Source: CBDDHT01 sp965227905
Lineage (GTDB): Bacteria > Pseudomonadota > Alphaproteobacteria > Rhizobiales > Methyloligellaceae
NCBI GenBank assembly: GCA_965227905.1
Contig: OZ245780.1
Location: 3,472,001 to 3,536,000 of the forward strand
Length of the DNA: 64,000 nucleotides
Direction of reading: 5' to 3'
Position numbers and translations under genes: made by a program. Positions 8,172-17,279 of the stretch are shown here, one piece after another (position 1 is the first letter of the stretch; the number at the start of each line of letters is the position of its first letter). The notes beneath the pieces were generated by a model. That model was given only the letters and a program-made list of their open reading frames with translations. It did not search any database and was not told where the DNA came from.

Positions 8172-11100
8172 TTAGACATTTCGCCGGTACTGGCCGCCTG
8201 CCTCGAAGAGCGCGTGCGTTATCTGGCCAAGCGAACAGCAGCGGACGGCATCCACCAACACCTCGAAGACGTTGCCGCCATCGCGCGCGGTATCCTTGAG
8301 CCGGTTCAACATGGCTTCGCTCTCTGCCGCATTGCGTTGCTCGAAATCCCGAAGCCTTGTCAGCTGGCTCTGCTTCTCGTCATCCGTCGAGCGGGCAAGC
8401 TCGGGTGTCGGGCGCTCGCCCTCGCCTTCCGGATCGATGAAAGTGTTGACGCCGACGATTGGCAGGCTGCCGTCATGCTTCTTGGACTCGTAGTACAGAG
8501 ACTCGTCCTGGATGCGGCCACGCTGATAACCCGTCTCCATGGCGCCCAGAACGCCGCCGCGTTCCGAGATCCGCTCGAATTCTTTGAGAACCGCTTCTTC
8601 GACCAGGTCCGTCAATTCGTCGATGATGAACGAGCCCTGGTTCGGGTTTTCGTTCTTCGCAAGTCCCCACTCCTTGTTGATAATGTGCTGGATCGCCATC
8701 GCACGTCGAACGGACTCACCGGTCGGTGTGGTGATCGCCTCATCATAGGCATTGGTATGCAGGGAGTTGGTGTGATCGTAGGACGCGATCAGGGCCTGCA
8801 ATGTGGTGCGGATATCGTTGAATGCCATTTCCTGGGCATGGAGCGAGCGCCCGCTCGTCTGCGTGTGGTATTTGAGCTTCTGAGCGCGCTCGTTGGCGCC
8901 GTATTTGAAGCGCATGGCGACCGACCAGATGCGCCGGGCAACGCGGCCCATGACCGTGTATTCCGGGTCCATCCCATTGGAGAAGAAGAAGGACAGGTTG
9001 GGCGCGAAAGAGTCGATATGCATACCCCGTGCGAGATACGCCTCTACATAGGTAAAGCCATTGGCAAGCGTAAATGCGAGCTGCGAGATCGGGTTCGCAC
9101 CGGCTTCGGCAATGTGATAGCCGGAGATCGAGACGGAGTAGAAGTTGCGCACATTGGCACGCACAAAATACTCCTGGATGTCCGCCATCATCCGAAGCGC
9201 GAATTCGGTCGAGAAGATGCAGGTATTCTGGCCCTGATCTTCTTTCAGAATATCGGCCTGCACCGTGCCGCGCACCGTATTGAACACCCAGACCTTGATC
9301 TTCTCAGTCTCTTCATCCGTCGGCTGGCGTCCATTCTCCTTGGCAAATTTTTCGAGCTGCTGCTCGATTGCCGCGTTGAAGAACATGGCGAGGATGGTCG
9401 GCGCCGGACCGTTGATCGTCATCGAGACCGACGTTGCCGGATCGCACAGATCAAAGCCGTCGAAGAGCACCTTCATGTCGTCGAGCGTTGCAATGGAGAC
9501 GCCCGAGTTCCCGACCTTGCCGTAGATGTCTGGACGCTCGTCCGGGTTCCAGCCGTACAATGTGACCGAGTCGAAGGCCGTCGACAGGCGCTTTGCCGGG
9601 CTGTCCTTAGAGAGATATTTGAAGCGCTTGTTCGTGCGGAAGGCATCGCCCTCGCCGGCAAACATGCGCGTCGGATCTTCGGAATCGCGCTTGAATGCGA
9701 AGACGCCACCTGTGTAGGGGAAGCTGCCAGGCACATTCTCCTTCAGGAGCCATTTCAGGATTTCGCCTTCGTCCTCGTAGGACGGCAGAGCCACGCGGGG
9801 GATCCAGTTGCCCGACAAGGATTCATGGCGCAGCGCAACGCGCTTTTCCGTATCGCGGATCTTCACCACATATTCAGCGCCTGAATAGGACTCTTTGACT
9901 TTGGGCCAGATCTCCAAAAGTTTGCGGGCGCGTGGATCGAGCTTCTTGTCGCGGGCAATCTCGGCTTCAGAGAGTGCCGCGGTGTCGTGCTCGCCTTGTG
10001 CGATGATCTCTCTGGCCGCGCGCAACTGGTGACGCTCACGGGCAATGCGAACCTGTTCGTCAATCGTCCGGTGATAACCACGCACGCTTTCGGCAATCTC
10101 TGCGAGATACCACTGCCGGTTTGGCGGGACGATTGCCGTTCCCGGTTCACTCGCGCGGCCTTCGACAGCCTCGTGCGTACATGTCCATCCGCCGAAGCCT
10201 TTCGCATCCAGTACCTGGAGGATCTTCTGATAGAGAGCCGTAACGCCGATATCGGCGAACCGCGCAGCGATGGTGCCATAGACGGGCATCTGATCGATGG
10301 AGTCCGAGAATAGCTCATTGTTGCGTTGATACTGCTTCGAGACATCGCGCAGCGCATCGGCAGCGCCCTTGCGGTCGAACTTGTTGATCGCCACAACGTC
10401 TGCGAAATCGAGCATGTCGATTTTTTCGAGCTGGCTCTGAGCCCCGAACTCGGGCGTCATCACATAGAGTGAGATATCGGAATAGGGAACGATGCCGGCG
10501 TCCCCCTGCCCGATACCCGGTGTCTCGATGACGATGGCGTCGAAACCTGCGGCCTTACAGGCGGTAATGATGCCGGGAAGCGCGGCCGGGACTTCGCCGG
10601 TCGTGCCGCGTGTCGAAAGCGAGCGGAAAAAGACCGTATCGGAGCCGATGGCATTCATACGGATGCGATCGCCCAAGAGCGCTCCACCCGTCTTGCGCTT
10701 TGTCGGATCGATCGCGATGACGGCAATCGTCGGCTCGCCGGAGTAAAGACGGAAGCGGCGAATGAGTTCGTCAGTCAGCGATGACTTTCCGGCGCCGCCT
10801 GTTCCGGTAATGCCGATGATCGGGGCCTTCGATGCGGCAGCCTTGCTCTCCAGTTCCTGGCGATAGGCTTCATCCAGAGCGTTGCACTCGATTGCCGTTA
10901 TGGTCCGCGCAAGAGCGCCATGACCTTCGACACTGTTCGATAGCGTCTCGGTTAGGTCCTGGCGTGCACGCTCCATCATATCGACGATCATGCCCTGAAG
11001 CCCAAGATGCTGACCGTCCTCGGGTGCATAGATCCGGGTCACGCCATGGGCGTGCAGTTCATCGATCTCCTCCCGGACGATGACACCGCCGCCGCCGCCA

Positions 11101-11456
11101 AAGACGCGGACATGGCCCGCGCCACGCTCTCGCAGCAGGTCGATCATATATTTGAAATATTCGACATGGCCGCCCTGATAGGAGCTGACGGCAATCGCAT
11201 GCGCATCTTCCTGGATCGCGGCCGTCACCACCTCGTCGACCGAACGATTGTGACCGAGATGAATGACCTCGGCGCCCTGGGACTGCAGGATCCGCCGCAT
11301 GATGTTGATAGAGGCGTCATGGCCGTCGAACAGACTGGCGGCCGTCACGAAACGAAGCGGCACCTCGGCTGCCGGCGTCTCCCGTACAATCGTTGCATTC
11401 GACTGACTGTCGACATTCACGACAGTATCCCTGGCGATTACTGCATCGCTTGCCAC
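8172..11456 (-). CDS. icmF: Fused isobutyryl-CoA mutase IcmF
   Basis: Adenosylcobalamin-dependent acyl-CoA mutase fused to its own G-protein chaperone; the family interconverts isobutyryl-CoA and n-butyryl-CoA (some members also isovaleryl/pivalyl-CoA). The N-terminal B12 domain carries FDGHDAS, with His46 as the cobalt ligand. A MeaI-type GTPase follows (P-loop GTGGAGKSS at 217-225, NKFD later). The rest is the mutase barrel, with YSVSISGYHIAEAGANP and SFFFSNGMDPEY. The length of 1094 residues is normal for IcmF and excludes methylmalonyl-CoA mutase, which lacks the internal GTPase. The GTG start has GGAGGA upstream. No cobalamin riboswitch is visible in the short leader. Confidence 0.95.
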   Translation of the reverse strand: MASDAVIARDTVVNVDSQSNATIVRETPAAEVPLRFVTAASLFDGHDASINIMRRILQSQGAEVIHLGHNRSVDEVVTAAIQEDAHAIAVSSYQGGHVEYFKYMIDLLRERGAGHVRVFGGGGGVIVREEIDELHAHGVTRIYAPEDGQHLGLQGMIVDMMERARQDLTETLSNSVEGHGALARTITAIECNALDEAYRQELESKAAASKAPIIGITGTGGAGKSSLTDELIRRFRLYSGEPTIAVIAIDPTKRKTGGALLGDRIRMNAIGSDTVFFRSLSTRGTTGEVPAALPGIITACKAAGFDAIVIETPGIGQGDAGIVPYSDISLYVMTPEFGAQSQLEKIDMLDFADVVAINKFDRKGAADALRDVSKQYQRNNELFSDSIDQMPVYGTIAARFADIGVTALYQKILQVLDAKGFGGWTCTHEAVEGRASEPGTAIVPPNRQWYLAEIAESVRGYHRTIDEQVRIARERHQLRAAREIIAQGEHDTAALSEAEIARDKKLDPRARKLLEIWPKVKESYSGAEYVVKIRDTEKRVALRHESLSGNWIPRVALPSYEDEGEILKWLLKENVPGSFPYTGGVFAFKRDSEDPTRMFAGEGDAFRTNKRFKYLSKDSPAKRLSTAFDSVTLYGWNPDERPDIYGKVGNSGVSIATLDDMKVLFDGFDLCDPATSVSMTINGPAPTILAMFFNAAIEQQLEKFAKENGRQPTDEETEKIKVWVFNTVRGTVQADILKEDQGQNTCIFSTEFALRMMADIQEYFVRANVRNFYSVSISGYHIAEAGANPISQLAFTLANGFTYVEAYLARGMHIDSFAPNLSFFFSNGMDPEYTVMGRVARRIWSVAMRFKYGANERAQKLKYHTQTSGRSLHAQEMAFNDIRTTLQALIASYDHTNSLHTNAYDEAITTPTGESVRRAMAIQHIINKEWGLAKNENPNQGSFIIDELTDLVEEAVLKEFERISERGGVLGAMETGYQRGRIQDESLYYESKKHDGSLPIVGVNTFIDPEGEGERPTPELARSTDDEKQSQLTRLRDFEQRNAAESEAMLNRLKDTARDGGNVFEVLVDAVRCCSLGQITHALFEAGGQYRRNV

Positions 11457-11506
11457 AACACGTCCTCCAATTCGCGTAAAAACCGCTTCGTCACGCCTAT
11501 TGTCGT

Positions 11507-11512
11507 ATTATA
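11507..11512 (-). promoter_or_regulatory. Candidate -10 box for icmF
   Basis: The minus strand reads TATAAT here, about 50 bases upstream of the icmF GTG start, in an otherwise unremarkable 159-base gap. No good -35 hexamer sits 17 bases further up, so this is a weak call based on the perfect -10 match and its position. Confidence 0.35.
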
Positions 11513-11615
11513 GACCCATCTTGTTAAGACACGCTCTCCTACTTCGGTGATAGGCTAAAGGTCTGATTGGGGCGTTAGAGCTTTTTCCGTTGATTTTGAG
11601 GCGTTTGCGTCATCG

Positions 11616-12863
11616 TCAGTCGGTCAATCCGGCCCCGCTGACGACCCCGGCCTGGACCAATTGTGCGATACGGTCGGCCGAGAATCCCAAATCCTGATCC
11701 AGGATTTCGCGTGAGTGATGCCCGGGTTGCTGGCCGGCATTGGTAAAACTTCCAGCCGTTCGTGTAAGTTTCGGGACAATACCGGGAAGCGTTACGGTTC
11801 CCAGTTCCGGGTCCTCGACGTCCTGCAGCATGCCGCGTGCTTTGAAATGCGGGTCCGCAAAAATGTCATCCATATAGTTGATACGCGCTGCGGGAACACT
11901 CGCATCATCCAGCATCGTCGCCAGATCGTCGACGCCATGGGACATCGTCCAGGTTTCGATGATCTCGTTGATCGCCGGTTCATTCTCGATACGGGCGGCG
12001 GCCGTGCTGAAGCGCGCGTCCTTCGGCAGTTCGGGCTGGCCCATCAACTCCGCAAACCGGGCAAAGATGCTATCGGCGAATGCTGCGATGTGGATATAGC
12101 CGCCGTCGGCCGTGGGATAGAGCATATTGGGCACCATGCCCGGTATTTGCGATCCGGCCGGCTGGGCGATTACCCCAAGTTTCTGATAGGCCGGCACATG
12201 CGGTTCCATAAAACTGAAGGCACCTTCGTAGAGTGCCTGATCGACGATCTGCCCATGACCGGTCTCTCGCGCAGACATCACCGCCATGACCGTGCCGAAC
12301 GCTGCGTAGAGACCGGCGATATAATCCGTCAGTGATGTCGACATGCGCGGTGGCGGTTGATCGGGATATCCCGTGATGCCGCGCAGTCCGCTAGCAGCTT
12401 CCGTTGTGACCCCGTAGCCCGGGCGATAGGAATAAGGACCGTCCTGACCGTAGCCACTGACACGTGTCATGATGATCTTTGGGTTGACCTTGCAAAGATC
12501 GGCAAAGCCAATGCCCCACTTCTCAAGCGTCCCTGGCCGAAAGTTCTCGACAACCACATCCGCTTTTTCGCAAAGCCGACGGGCAATGTCGCGGCCGTCA
12601 TCGCTACGCAGATTGACCGCAATGATCCGTTTGCCGCGCATCAGCGACGCCGCATAGAGCGATCGCCCGTTCACATGCTTGCCCATAGCGCGAACAGCAT
12701 CGCCTTCCGGTTGTTCGATTTTGATGACGTCCGCACCGAAGTCGGCAAGAAGGCGCGCACAGAATGGGCCGGCGACAGTGGAACCAAGTTCAACGACGCG
12801 CACGCCAACGAGCGGTCCCGTCTTCTCCGGCGCATCGTCTCCGCTGGATTGTCTATTGGCCAT
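11616..12863 (-). CDS. CaiB/BaiF family (class III) CoA-transferase
   Basis: Family III CoA-transferase, which moves CoA between carboxylic acids through an aspartyl-CoA intermediate. Near the N-terminus it has VVELGSTVAGPFCARLLADF and GADVIKIEQPEGD, the hallmark pair of the family, and GRDIARRLCEKADVVVENFR further on. The ATG at 12863 is preferred because GAGGGA lies upstream; a GTG at 12902 would add 13 residues but has no ribosome site. It follows the alcohol-dehydrogenase-like gene closely on the same strand, which suggests one operon for activating and oxidising an organic acid or alcohol. The acyl substrate is unknown. Confidence 0.9.
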   Translation of the reverse strand: MANRQSSGDDAPEKTGPLVGVRVVELGSTVAGPFCARLLADFGADVIKIEQPEGDAVRAMGKHVNGRSLYAASLMRGKRIIAVNLRSDDGRDIARRLCEKADVVVENFRPGTLEKWGIGFADLCKVNPKIIMTRVSGYGQDGPYSYRPGYGVTTEAASGLRGITGYPDQPPPRMSTSLTDYIAGLYAAFGTVMAVMSARETGHGQIVDQALYEGAFSFMEPHVPAYQKLGVIAQPAGSQIPGMVPNMLYPTADGGYIHIAAFADSIFARFAELMGQPELPKDARFSTAAARIENEPAINEIIETWTMSHGVDDLATMLDDASVPAARINYMDDIFADPHFKARGMLQDVEDPELGTVTLPGIVPKLTRTAGSFTNAGQQPGHHSREILDQDLGFSADRIAQLVQAGVVSGAGLTD

Positions 12864-12914
12864 CGCTGCTCTTGTTCCCTCGTTGTTTTTTGTCTTCGGC
12901 ACTAGCTGTCGGAT

Positions 12915-13931
12915 TCAGATCTCAATGCAGACTTTGCCGAAATGCTTGCCCGACGCGAGATGCGCAAACGCCTCCGCCGTCTGCTCCATCTTGAAGGCAC
13001 TATCGATGACCGGCTTGATGTTGTGGGTGGAGAGTGCGCGGCACAACGCTTCGAGCGTTTTGCGGCTCCCGACGGTCACGCCTTGCAATCGAACCTGCCG
13101 GCTCACGACGAAGGGCAACAGGATGTCGCCGAAATTCGCGCCCGACAGCACACCGATCATACTGATGGTCCCTCCCGGCCGAACGGCCTTCAGGCTCTGT
13201 TTGAGCGTCTGGGTGCCACCCAGCTCGATGACATGATCGACCCCTCGCCCCGCCGAAATCTCTGTTGCGGCACCGCCCCAATCCGGATTTGTCACATAGT
13301 TGATCAGATGATCAGCCCCCATGGCTTTTGCGCGTTCCAACTTGTCGTCGCTCGAAGATGTGACGATCACCTCAGCACCAGCCATCTTGGCAAACTGCAA
13401 GGCGAACAACGACACGCCGCCCGTGCCTTGTGTCAGCACCAGATCGCCGGGCTTGATCCGGCCGAGGTCAATCAGCGCATTCCATGCCGTCTGCGCAGCG
13501 CAAGGCAGCGACCCTGCTTCGATATGCGATAGATGATCCGGTGTGCGGACCAGAGCGTGAGGTTCAAAGGTCTTGAGTTCGCAAAGCATGCCGTCTGCAG
13601 TTTTCCCCGCGGCACTTTCAAGGTCTCTCCGGTCTGGCTCGCCGGCTATCCAGTTGGGACAGAAATTCGCCGTGACGCGATCCCCAATCTTCCAACCATC
13701 GACATCGGCGCCGACGGCAACGATCTCGCCCGCGCCATCGGTCAGCGGTATCAGGTTCTCAGTCTTCTGCTGCTTGCGATAACCACCCTTGATGATGAGA
13801 CTGTCGCGCCAGTTCAATGAAGACGCCCGCATGCGTACCAGCACCTCATGCGGTTTTGGTTCCGGGTCTGGCAATTCTACGGGTTCGAGCGCGTCCGCTC
13901 CGGTCGTCGCTCTTAGGATCATGGCCTTCAT
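12915..13931 (-). CDS. NAD(P)-dependent alcohol dehydrogenase / quinone oxidoreductase family
   Basis: Medium-chain reductase of about 338 residues. The ATG at 13931 (MKAMILRATTGADALEPVEL) is chosen because AGGAAAG precedes it and family similarity begins there; a longer frame to 14036 adds 35 unrelated residues. Features are the SSLNWRDSL segment of the GroES-like domain, LTQGTGGVSLFALQFAKMAG as the nucleotide-binding turn, and SSSDDKLERAKAMGADHLINY. No catalytic zinc Cys/His set is obvious. It is the first gene of the pair with the CoA-transferase. The exact substrate is not predictable. Confidence 0.85.
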   Translation of the reverse strand: MKAMILRATTGADALEPVELPDPEPKPHEVLVRMRASSLNWRDSLIIKGGYRKQQKTENLIPLTDGAGEIVAVGADVDGWKIGDRVTANFCPNWIAGEPDRRDLESAAGKTADGMLCELKTFEPHALVRTPDHLSHIEAGSLPCAAQTAWNALIDLGRIKPGDLVLTQGTGGVSLFALQFAKMAGAEVIVTSSSDDKLERAKAMGADHLINYVTNPDWGGAATEISAGRGVDHVIELGGTQTLKQSLKAVRPGGTISMIGVLSGANFGDILLPFVVSRQVRLQGVTVGSRKTLEALCRALSTHNIKPVIDSAFKMEQTAEAFAHLASGKHFGKVCIEI

Positions 13932-14265
13932 GATGGGCTTTCCTCTCGAATAGCATTGTTCCAGTTCGTCTGGAGCGGTCTTGGAAGCTGTCAGGAATTC
14001 GTCGACATTCTGGTCACGGCTGCGCCGACGACACATACATCAGACCCTGGGGAACTGCATGACGTCCAATGCATAGTTATGATCGGATATCATGTTTTAT
14101 CAGTATGAATCACGATGACGCCGGCGATATCCTGTTGGGACTCGCGTACCCAATCGTTCATAAGCTACAGCTCTGATTTGAGAGGCTGACTGGCGGGGTC
14201 CGGCCCCAGATGCTAACTTTCGCCGCGATTCAGCCAATTCCAATCCCTGCAGAGGGTGGCATTTC
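13932..14265. other. Divergent intergenic region between the dehydrogenase and hemB
   Basis: This gap of about 330 bases separates two divergent genes and should hold both promoters. The only structured element I see is an imperfect inverted repeat, ATGAT-CGGAT-ATCAT, at 14079-14093, which could be an operator. No RNA gene or short coding frame is supported. GAGGGTGG just before 14266 is the likely hemB ribosome site. Confidence 0.4.
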
Positions 14266-15339
14266 ATGTCCAAAAAGCCGGTTTCCCTGAGCGACGAGCG
14301 CGCAAAACGACACGAGCCCGAGAATCCAGCACTGATCGAGAGCCCTGCTCCCGGCTTTCCGACAACGCGGCTGCGCCGAAACCGGCATTCCGATTGGTCC
14401 CGTCGTCTGGTCGGCGAAAACCAACTGACGACTGCCGATTTGATCTGGCCGCTGTTCATCGTGAGCGGGGCCGATCAACGTGTTTCTGTCCCGTCCATGC
14501 CTGGTGTCGAACGCTATTCGGTCGATCAGGCCGTGATAGCGGCACGCGAAGCACGGGATCTCGGTATACCGGCCCTGGCCCTGTTTCCGTATACATCCAA
14601 CGAGCTCCGCTCGGACGATGCAGCCGAGGCTCTCAACCCGGATAATCTCGTCTGCCGCGCCGTTCGCGCGATCAAGGACGAAGTGCCAGATATCGGGCTG
14701 ATTTGCGATGTTGCCCTCGATCCCTATACGGCTCATGGCCATGACGGCCTGCTGATCGACGGTAAGATCGACAATGACCGATCTGTCGAAGTGCTCGTTG
14801 CACAGGCCCTCAATCAAGTTGAAGCCGGCTGTGACATCATCGCACCATCCGACATGATGGATGGCCGGGTCGGCGCCATCCGCCTGGCGCTCGAGGACGA
14901 AGGATTTACCGGCGTTCAGATCATGGCATATGCCGCGAAGTACGCATCAGCCTTCTATGGCCCGTTCCGCGACGCGGTTGGATCGTCATCAACGCTGAAG
15001 GGCGACAAGCGCACCTATCAGATGGATCCCGCAAACGGGAACGAGGCGTTGCGAGAGGTCGAGTTCGACATTTCCGAAGGTGCCGACATGGTCATGGTCA
15101 AACCGGGCATGCCCTATCTCGATATCTTGTTCCGGGTCAAAGAGACCTTTGCGATGCCAACATTCGTCTATCAGGTCTCCGGCGAGTACGCGATGCTGAA
15201 GGGCGCGGCCGAAAATGGCTGGCTCGACGGCGAACGTGTCATGGGCGAGAGCCTGATGGCGTTCAAGCGCGCAGGCGCCGACGGCATCCTAACCTATTTC
15301 GCGCGCGATATGGCCCGTGCCCTGGCCGAACAAAGCTAG
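14266..15339 (+). CDS. hemB: Delta-aminolevulinic acid dehydratase (porphobilinogen synthase)
   Basis: Condenses two 5-aminolevulinate molecules to porphobilinogen in tetrapyrrole (heme, B12) synthesis. The Schiff-base lysines are Lys225 (AYAAKYASAFYGPF) and Lys279 (MVMVKPGMPYLDIL). The metal-binding loop is DVALDPYTAHGHDG, with aspartates at 148, 152 and 160 where the zinc enzymes of animals and many bacteria have cysteines. This is therefore the magnesium-type, zinc-independent enzyme known from Pseudomonas and rhizobia. The protein is 357 residues with a short basic N-terminal extension. Its stop is two bases before the ATG of threonine ammonia-lyase, so the genes are probably translationally coupled. 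Confidence 0.96.
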   Translation: MSKKPVSLSDERAKRHEPENPALIESPAPGFPTTRLRRNRHSDWSRRLVGENQLTTADLIWPLFIVSGADQRVSVPSMPGVERYSVDQAVIAAREARDLGIPALALFPYTSNELRSDDAAEALNPDNLVCRAVRAIKDEVPDIGLICDVALDPYTAHGHDGLLIDGKIDNDRSVEVLVAQALNQVEAGCDIIAPSDMMDGRVGAIRLALEDEGFTGVQIMAYAAKYASAFYGPFRDAVGSSSTLKGDKRTYQMDPANGNEALREVEFDISEGADMVMVKPGMPYLDILFRVKETFAMPTFVYQVSGEYAMLKGAAENGWLDGERVMGESLMAFKRAGADGILTYFARDMARALAEQS

Positions 15340-15341
15340 CG

Positions 15342-16592
15342 ATGAGCGCACGCGATCTTTCCGTCACGATCGATGACATCAAGCAGGCAGGCGACCGGAT
15401 AGGCGATGCAGTCGTGCGCACGCCGACAATCCGCGCGCCGAAATTGTCCGAGCTGACAGGTGCCGATGTCTACGTAAAATACGAGACCATGCAGGCGACC
15501 AATTCGTTCAAGGATCGGGGCGCTCTGAACAAACTGTTGTCGCTCTACGAAGAGGAGCGCCGCCGGGGCGTAATCGGTCTTTCTGCCGGAAACCACGCAC
15601 AATCGGTTGCCTATCACGCCGCACGGCTGGGCATACCGGCTACCATCGTCATGCCCGAGACGACGCCTTTCGTGAAAATTGCGAATACAGAGGCCTTTGG
15701 CGCAAAGGTGGTTTTGTCCGGTGCGACTGTCGCGGAATGCAAGGCCGAAACCGACGCCCGCATCAAATCCCATGGGCTCGTCCTCGTGCATCCTTATGAC
15801 GATCCGCACGTGATCGCCGGTCAGGGAACGGTCGCCCTCGAGGTCCTTGCTGATGAACCCGACATCGACATGATGGTCATTCCGATCGGCGGCGGCGGCC
15901 TCATTTCCGGTTGCGCCATTGCCGCCAAAGCGATCTCGAATACGGTCGAGATCATCGGTGTCGAAGCCGCCCTCTATCCTTCCATGCATGCGGCCGTTGC
16001 CGGCAGGGAGCCTGTCTGTGGCGGTCAGACGCTTGCAGAAGGGATCGCGGTCAAACGACCGGGCAATTTCACCCTTCCTGCCGTAAAGGCATTCGTCTCC
16101 GATATTGTGCTGGTGGACGAGCCACAGATCGAACAAGCCATTTGCGCTTTTGCAAGCTTGCAACGCACGATGGCGGAAGGGGCGGCTGCGGCCAGTCTTG
16201 CGGCACTCCTTGCAGAGCCTGAACGGTTTCACGGAAAGCGCGTCTGCCTTTGCCTGACGGGCGGCAATATCGATCCTCGGATCCTGTCATCCATCATGGT
16301 CCGCGGACTGGAACGCGAAGACAAAATCATCTCGCTGCGCATCATCATTCCGGATGAGCCGGGTGTTTTGGGCCGAATCTCGACGACACTCGGCGTTATG
16401 CGCGCCAACATTCTCGAAGTCTCCCACAAGCGGACGTTCCTCGATGTGCCCGCCAAAGGCGCCACACTCGATCTCATGATCGAGACCAAGGATGGGCAGC
16501 ATTCGCTAGAGGTTATTCGGCGACTCGAGGATGACGGCTACAAGGTGACCCGTCTGACGGGGCTTGGGAACATCGGCTCCGTGTCGAAATAG
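15342..16592 (+). CDS. ilvA: Threonine ammonia-lyase
   Basis: PLP-dependent enzyme converting threonine to 2-oxobutyrate and ammonia, the entry to isoleucine synthesis. The PLP lysine is Lys57 in NSFKDRGALN, the substrate loop is SAGNHAQSVAYHA, and the phosphate-cradling glycines are IPIGGGGLISG. The last 80 or so residues form a single ACT-type regulatory domain (IIPDEPGVLGRISTTLG), the short architecture of 416 residues. There is no clear ribosome site; the start lies two bases after the hemB stop. The palindromic repeat just downstream may terminate the transcript. Confidence 0.93.
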   Translation: MSARDLSVTIDDIKQAGDRIGDAVVRTPTIRAPKLSELTGADVYVKYETMQATNSFKDRGALNKLLSLYEEERRRGVIGLSAGNHAQSVAYHAARLGIPATIVMPETTPFVKIANTEAFGAKVVLSGATVAECKAETDARIKSHGLVLVHPYDDPHVIAGQGTVALEVLADEPDIDMMVIPIGGGGLISGCAIAAKAISNTVEIIGVEAALYPSMHAAVAGREPVCGGQTLAEGIAVKRPGNFTLPAVKAFVSDIVLVDEPQIEQAICAFASLQRTMAEGAAAASLAALLAEPERFHGKRVCLCLTGGNIDPRILSSIMVRGLEREDKIISLRIIIPDEPGVLGRISTTLGVMRANILEVSHKRTFLDVPAKGATLDLMIETKDGQHSLEVIRRLEDDGYKVTRLTGLGNIGSVSK

Positions 16593-16604
16593 GTGGATGT
16601 CGCT

Positions 16605-16702
16605 CCCCCTCACCCAACCCTCTCCCTCAAGGGAGAGGGCTTTAATGCGGTGAGCTTTCTGCCGAGTCCCTTCTCCCTGGGGAGAAGGTTAGGATGAGGG
16701 GA
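16605..16702. repeat. Dispersed palindromic intergenic repeat (REP-like), copy 2
   Basis: CCCCCTCACCCAACCCTCTC starts the left half, followed at once by CAAGGGAGAGGG, which forms a tight hairpin. The right half ends TCTCCCTGGGGAGAAGG and GATGAGGGG. The unit is nearly the same as that at 8054-8145. It lies between two convergent genes (ilvA and cynS), so it may also work as a bidirectional terminator, though no T-run follows. Confidence 0.8.
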
Positions 16703-16728
16703 CTGGCTTCAAAATCAGAGGAATCTGT

Positions 16729-17232
16729 CTACCACTGATTGTAGGGAAGAAACTTGCCGGTCATCGTGACCTTCACACGGTCACCTTTGGGATGTTCAAC
16801 CTTGTCGATTTTCAGATCGAAGTCGATCGCACTCATGATGCCATCGCCAAACTTTTCGTGGATGATTTCCTTGATCGTATCGCCGTAGACATAGGTGATC
16901 TCAAAGAAGCGATAGATCAGAGGGTCTTTGGAAACGGCTTCCGCTTCCTGCGCCTTCTTTGGCGGCAACTGGAGAGCAATTTCCACGTCTTTCGAACGGT
17001 TTCCGAGACCCAGATATTCGGCGACCTTGCCGGCAGCCTCTGCCGGCAGCGTGTTCTGCCCCAGGCAGGCCGAAACGACAAAGACCTCGGACATACCGGC
17101 GGCCTCGGAAATATCTGTCCAGGTTACGCCTTTGGCAAACTTGGCGGCCATGATGATCTCGGTCATGTCGAGTTTCGATAAGAGAGTGGCAGGTGCAGCG
17201 TCTGCACTCGGAATTGAAGTGACTGTGGACAT
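16729..17232 (-). CDS. cynS: Cyanase (cyanate hydratase)
   Basis: Decomposes cyanate with bicarbonate to carbamate and CO2, releasing ammonia and detoxifying cyanate. The C-terminal catalytic domain is intact: Arg108 and Glu111 in DPLIYRFFEITYVYG and Ser134 in FGDGIMSAIDFDLKID. The N-terminal part is the helical helix-turn-helix-like domain (WTDISEAAGMSEVFVVSACL). The length of 167 residues is slightly above the usual 150-156 because of an N-terminal extension. AAAGGAG precedes the ATG. It is the last gene of the transporter operon running from 21251, which makes cyanate the best guess for the transported substrate. Confidence 0.96.
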   Translation of the reverse strand: MSTVTSIPSADAAPATLLSKLDMTEIIMAAKFAKGVTWTDISEAAGMSEVFVVSACLGQNTLPAEAAGKVAEYLGLGNRSKDVEIALQLPPKKAQEAEAVSKDPLIYRFFEITYVYGDTIKEIIHEKFGDGIMSAIDFDLKIDKVEHPKGDRVKVTMTGKFLPYNQW

Positions 17233-17279
17233 TGGTTTGCTCCTTTGGATCGTGATTGATTTATCGAAAATTCGGGGCG

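Noticed and set aside
8133..9884. A 583-codon plus-strand frame
   Set aside because: Entirely antisense to the mutase domain of icmF; no ribosome site and no motifs.
11457..11615. Cobalamin riboswitch upstream of the B12-dependent icmF
   Set aside because: The gap is only 159 bases and shows no B12-box-like conserved core; IcmF uses B12 and is not generally under such a switch.
16605..16702. Possible CRISPR or IS end formed by the GC-rich repeats
   Set aside because: Only isolated palindromic units occur, with no spacer periodicity, no transposase gene and no target duplication.
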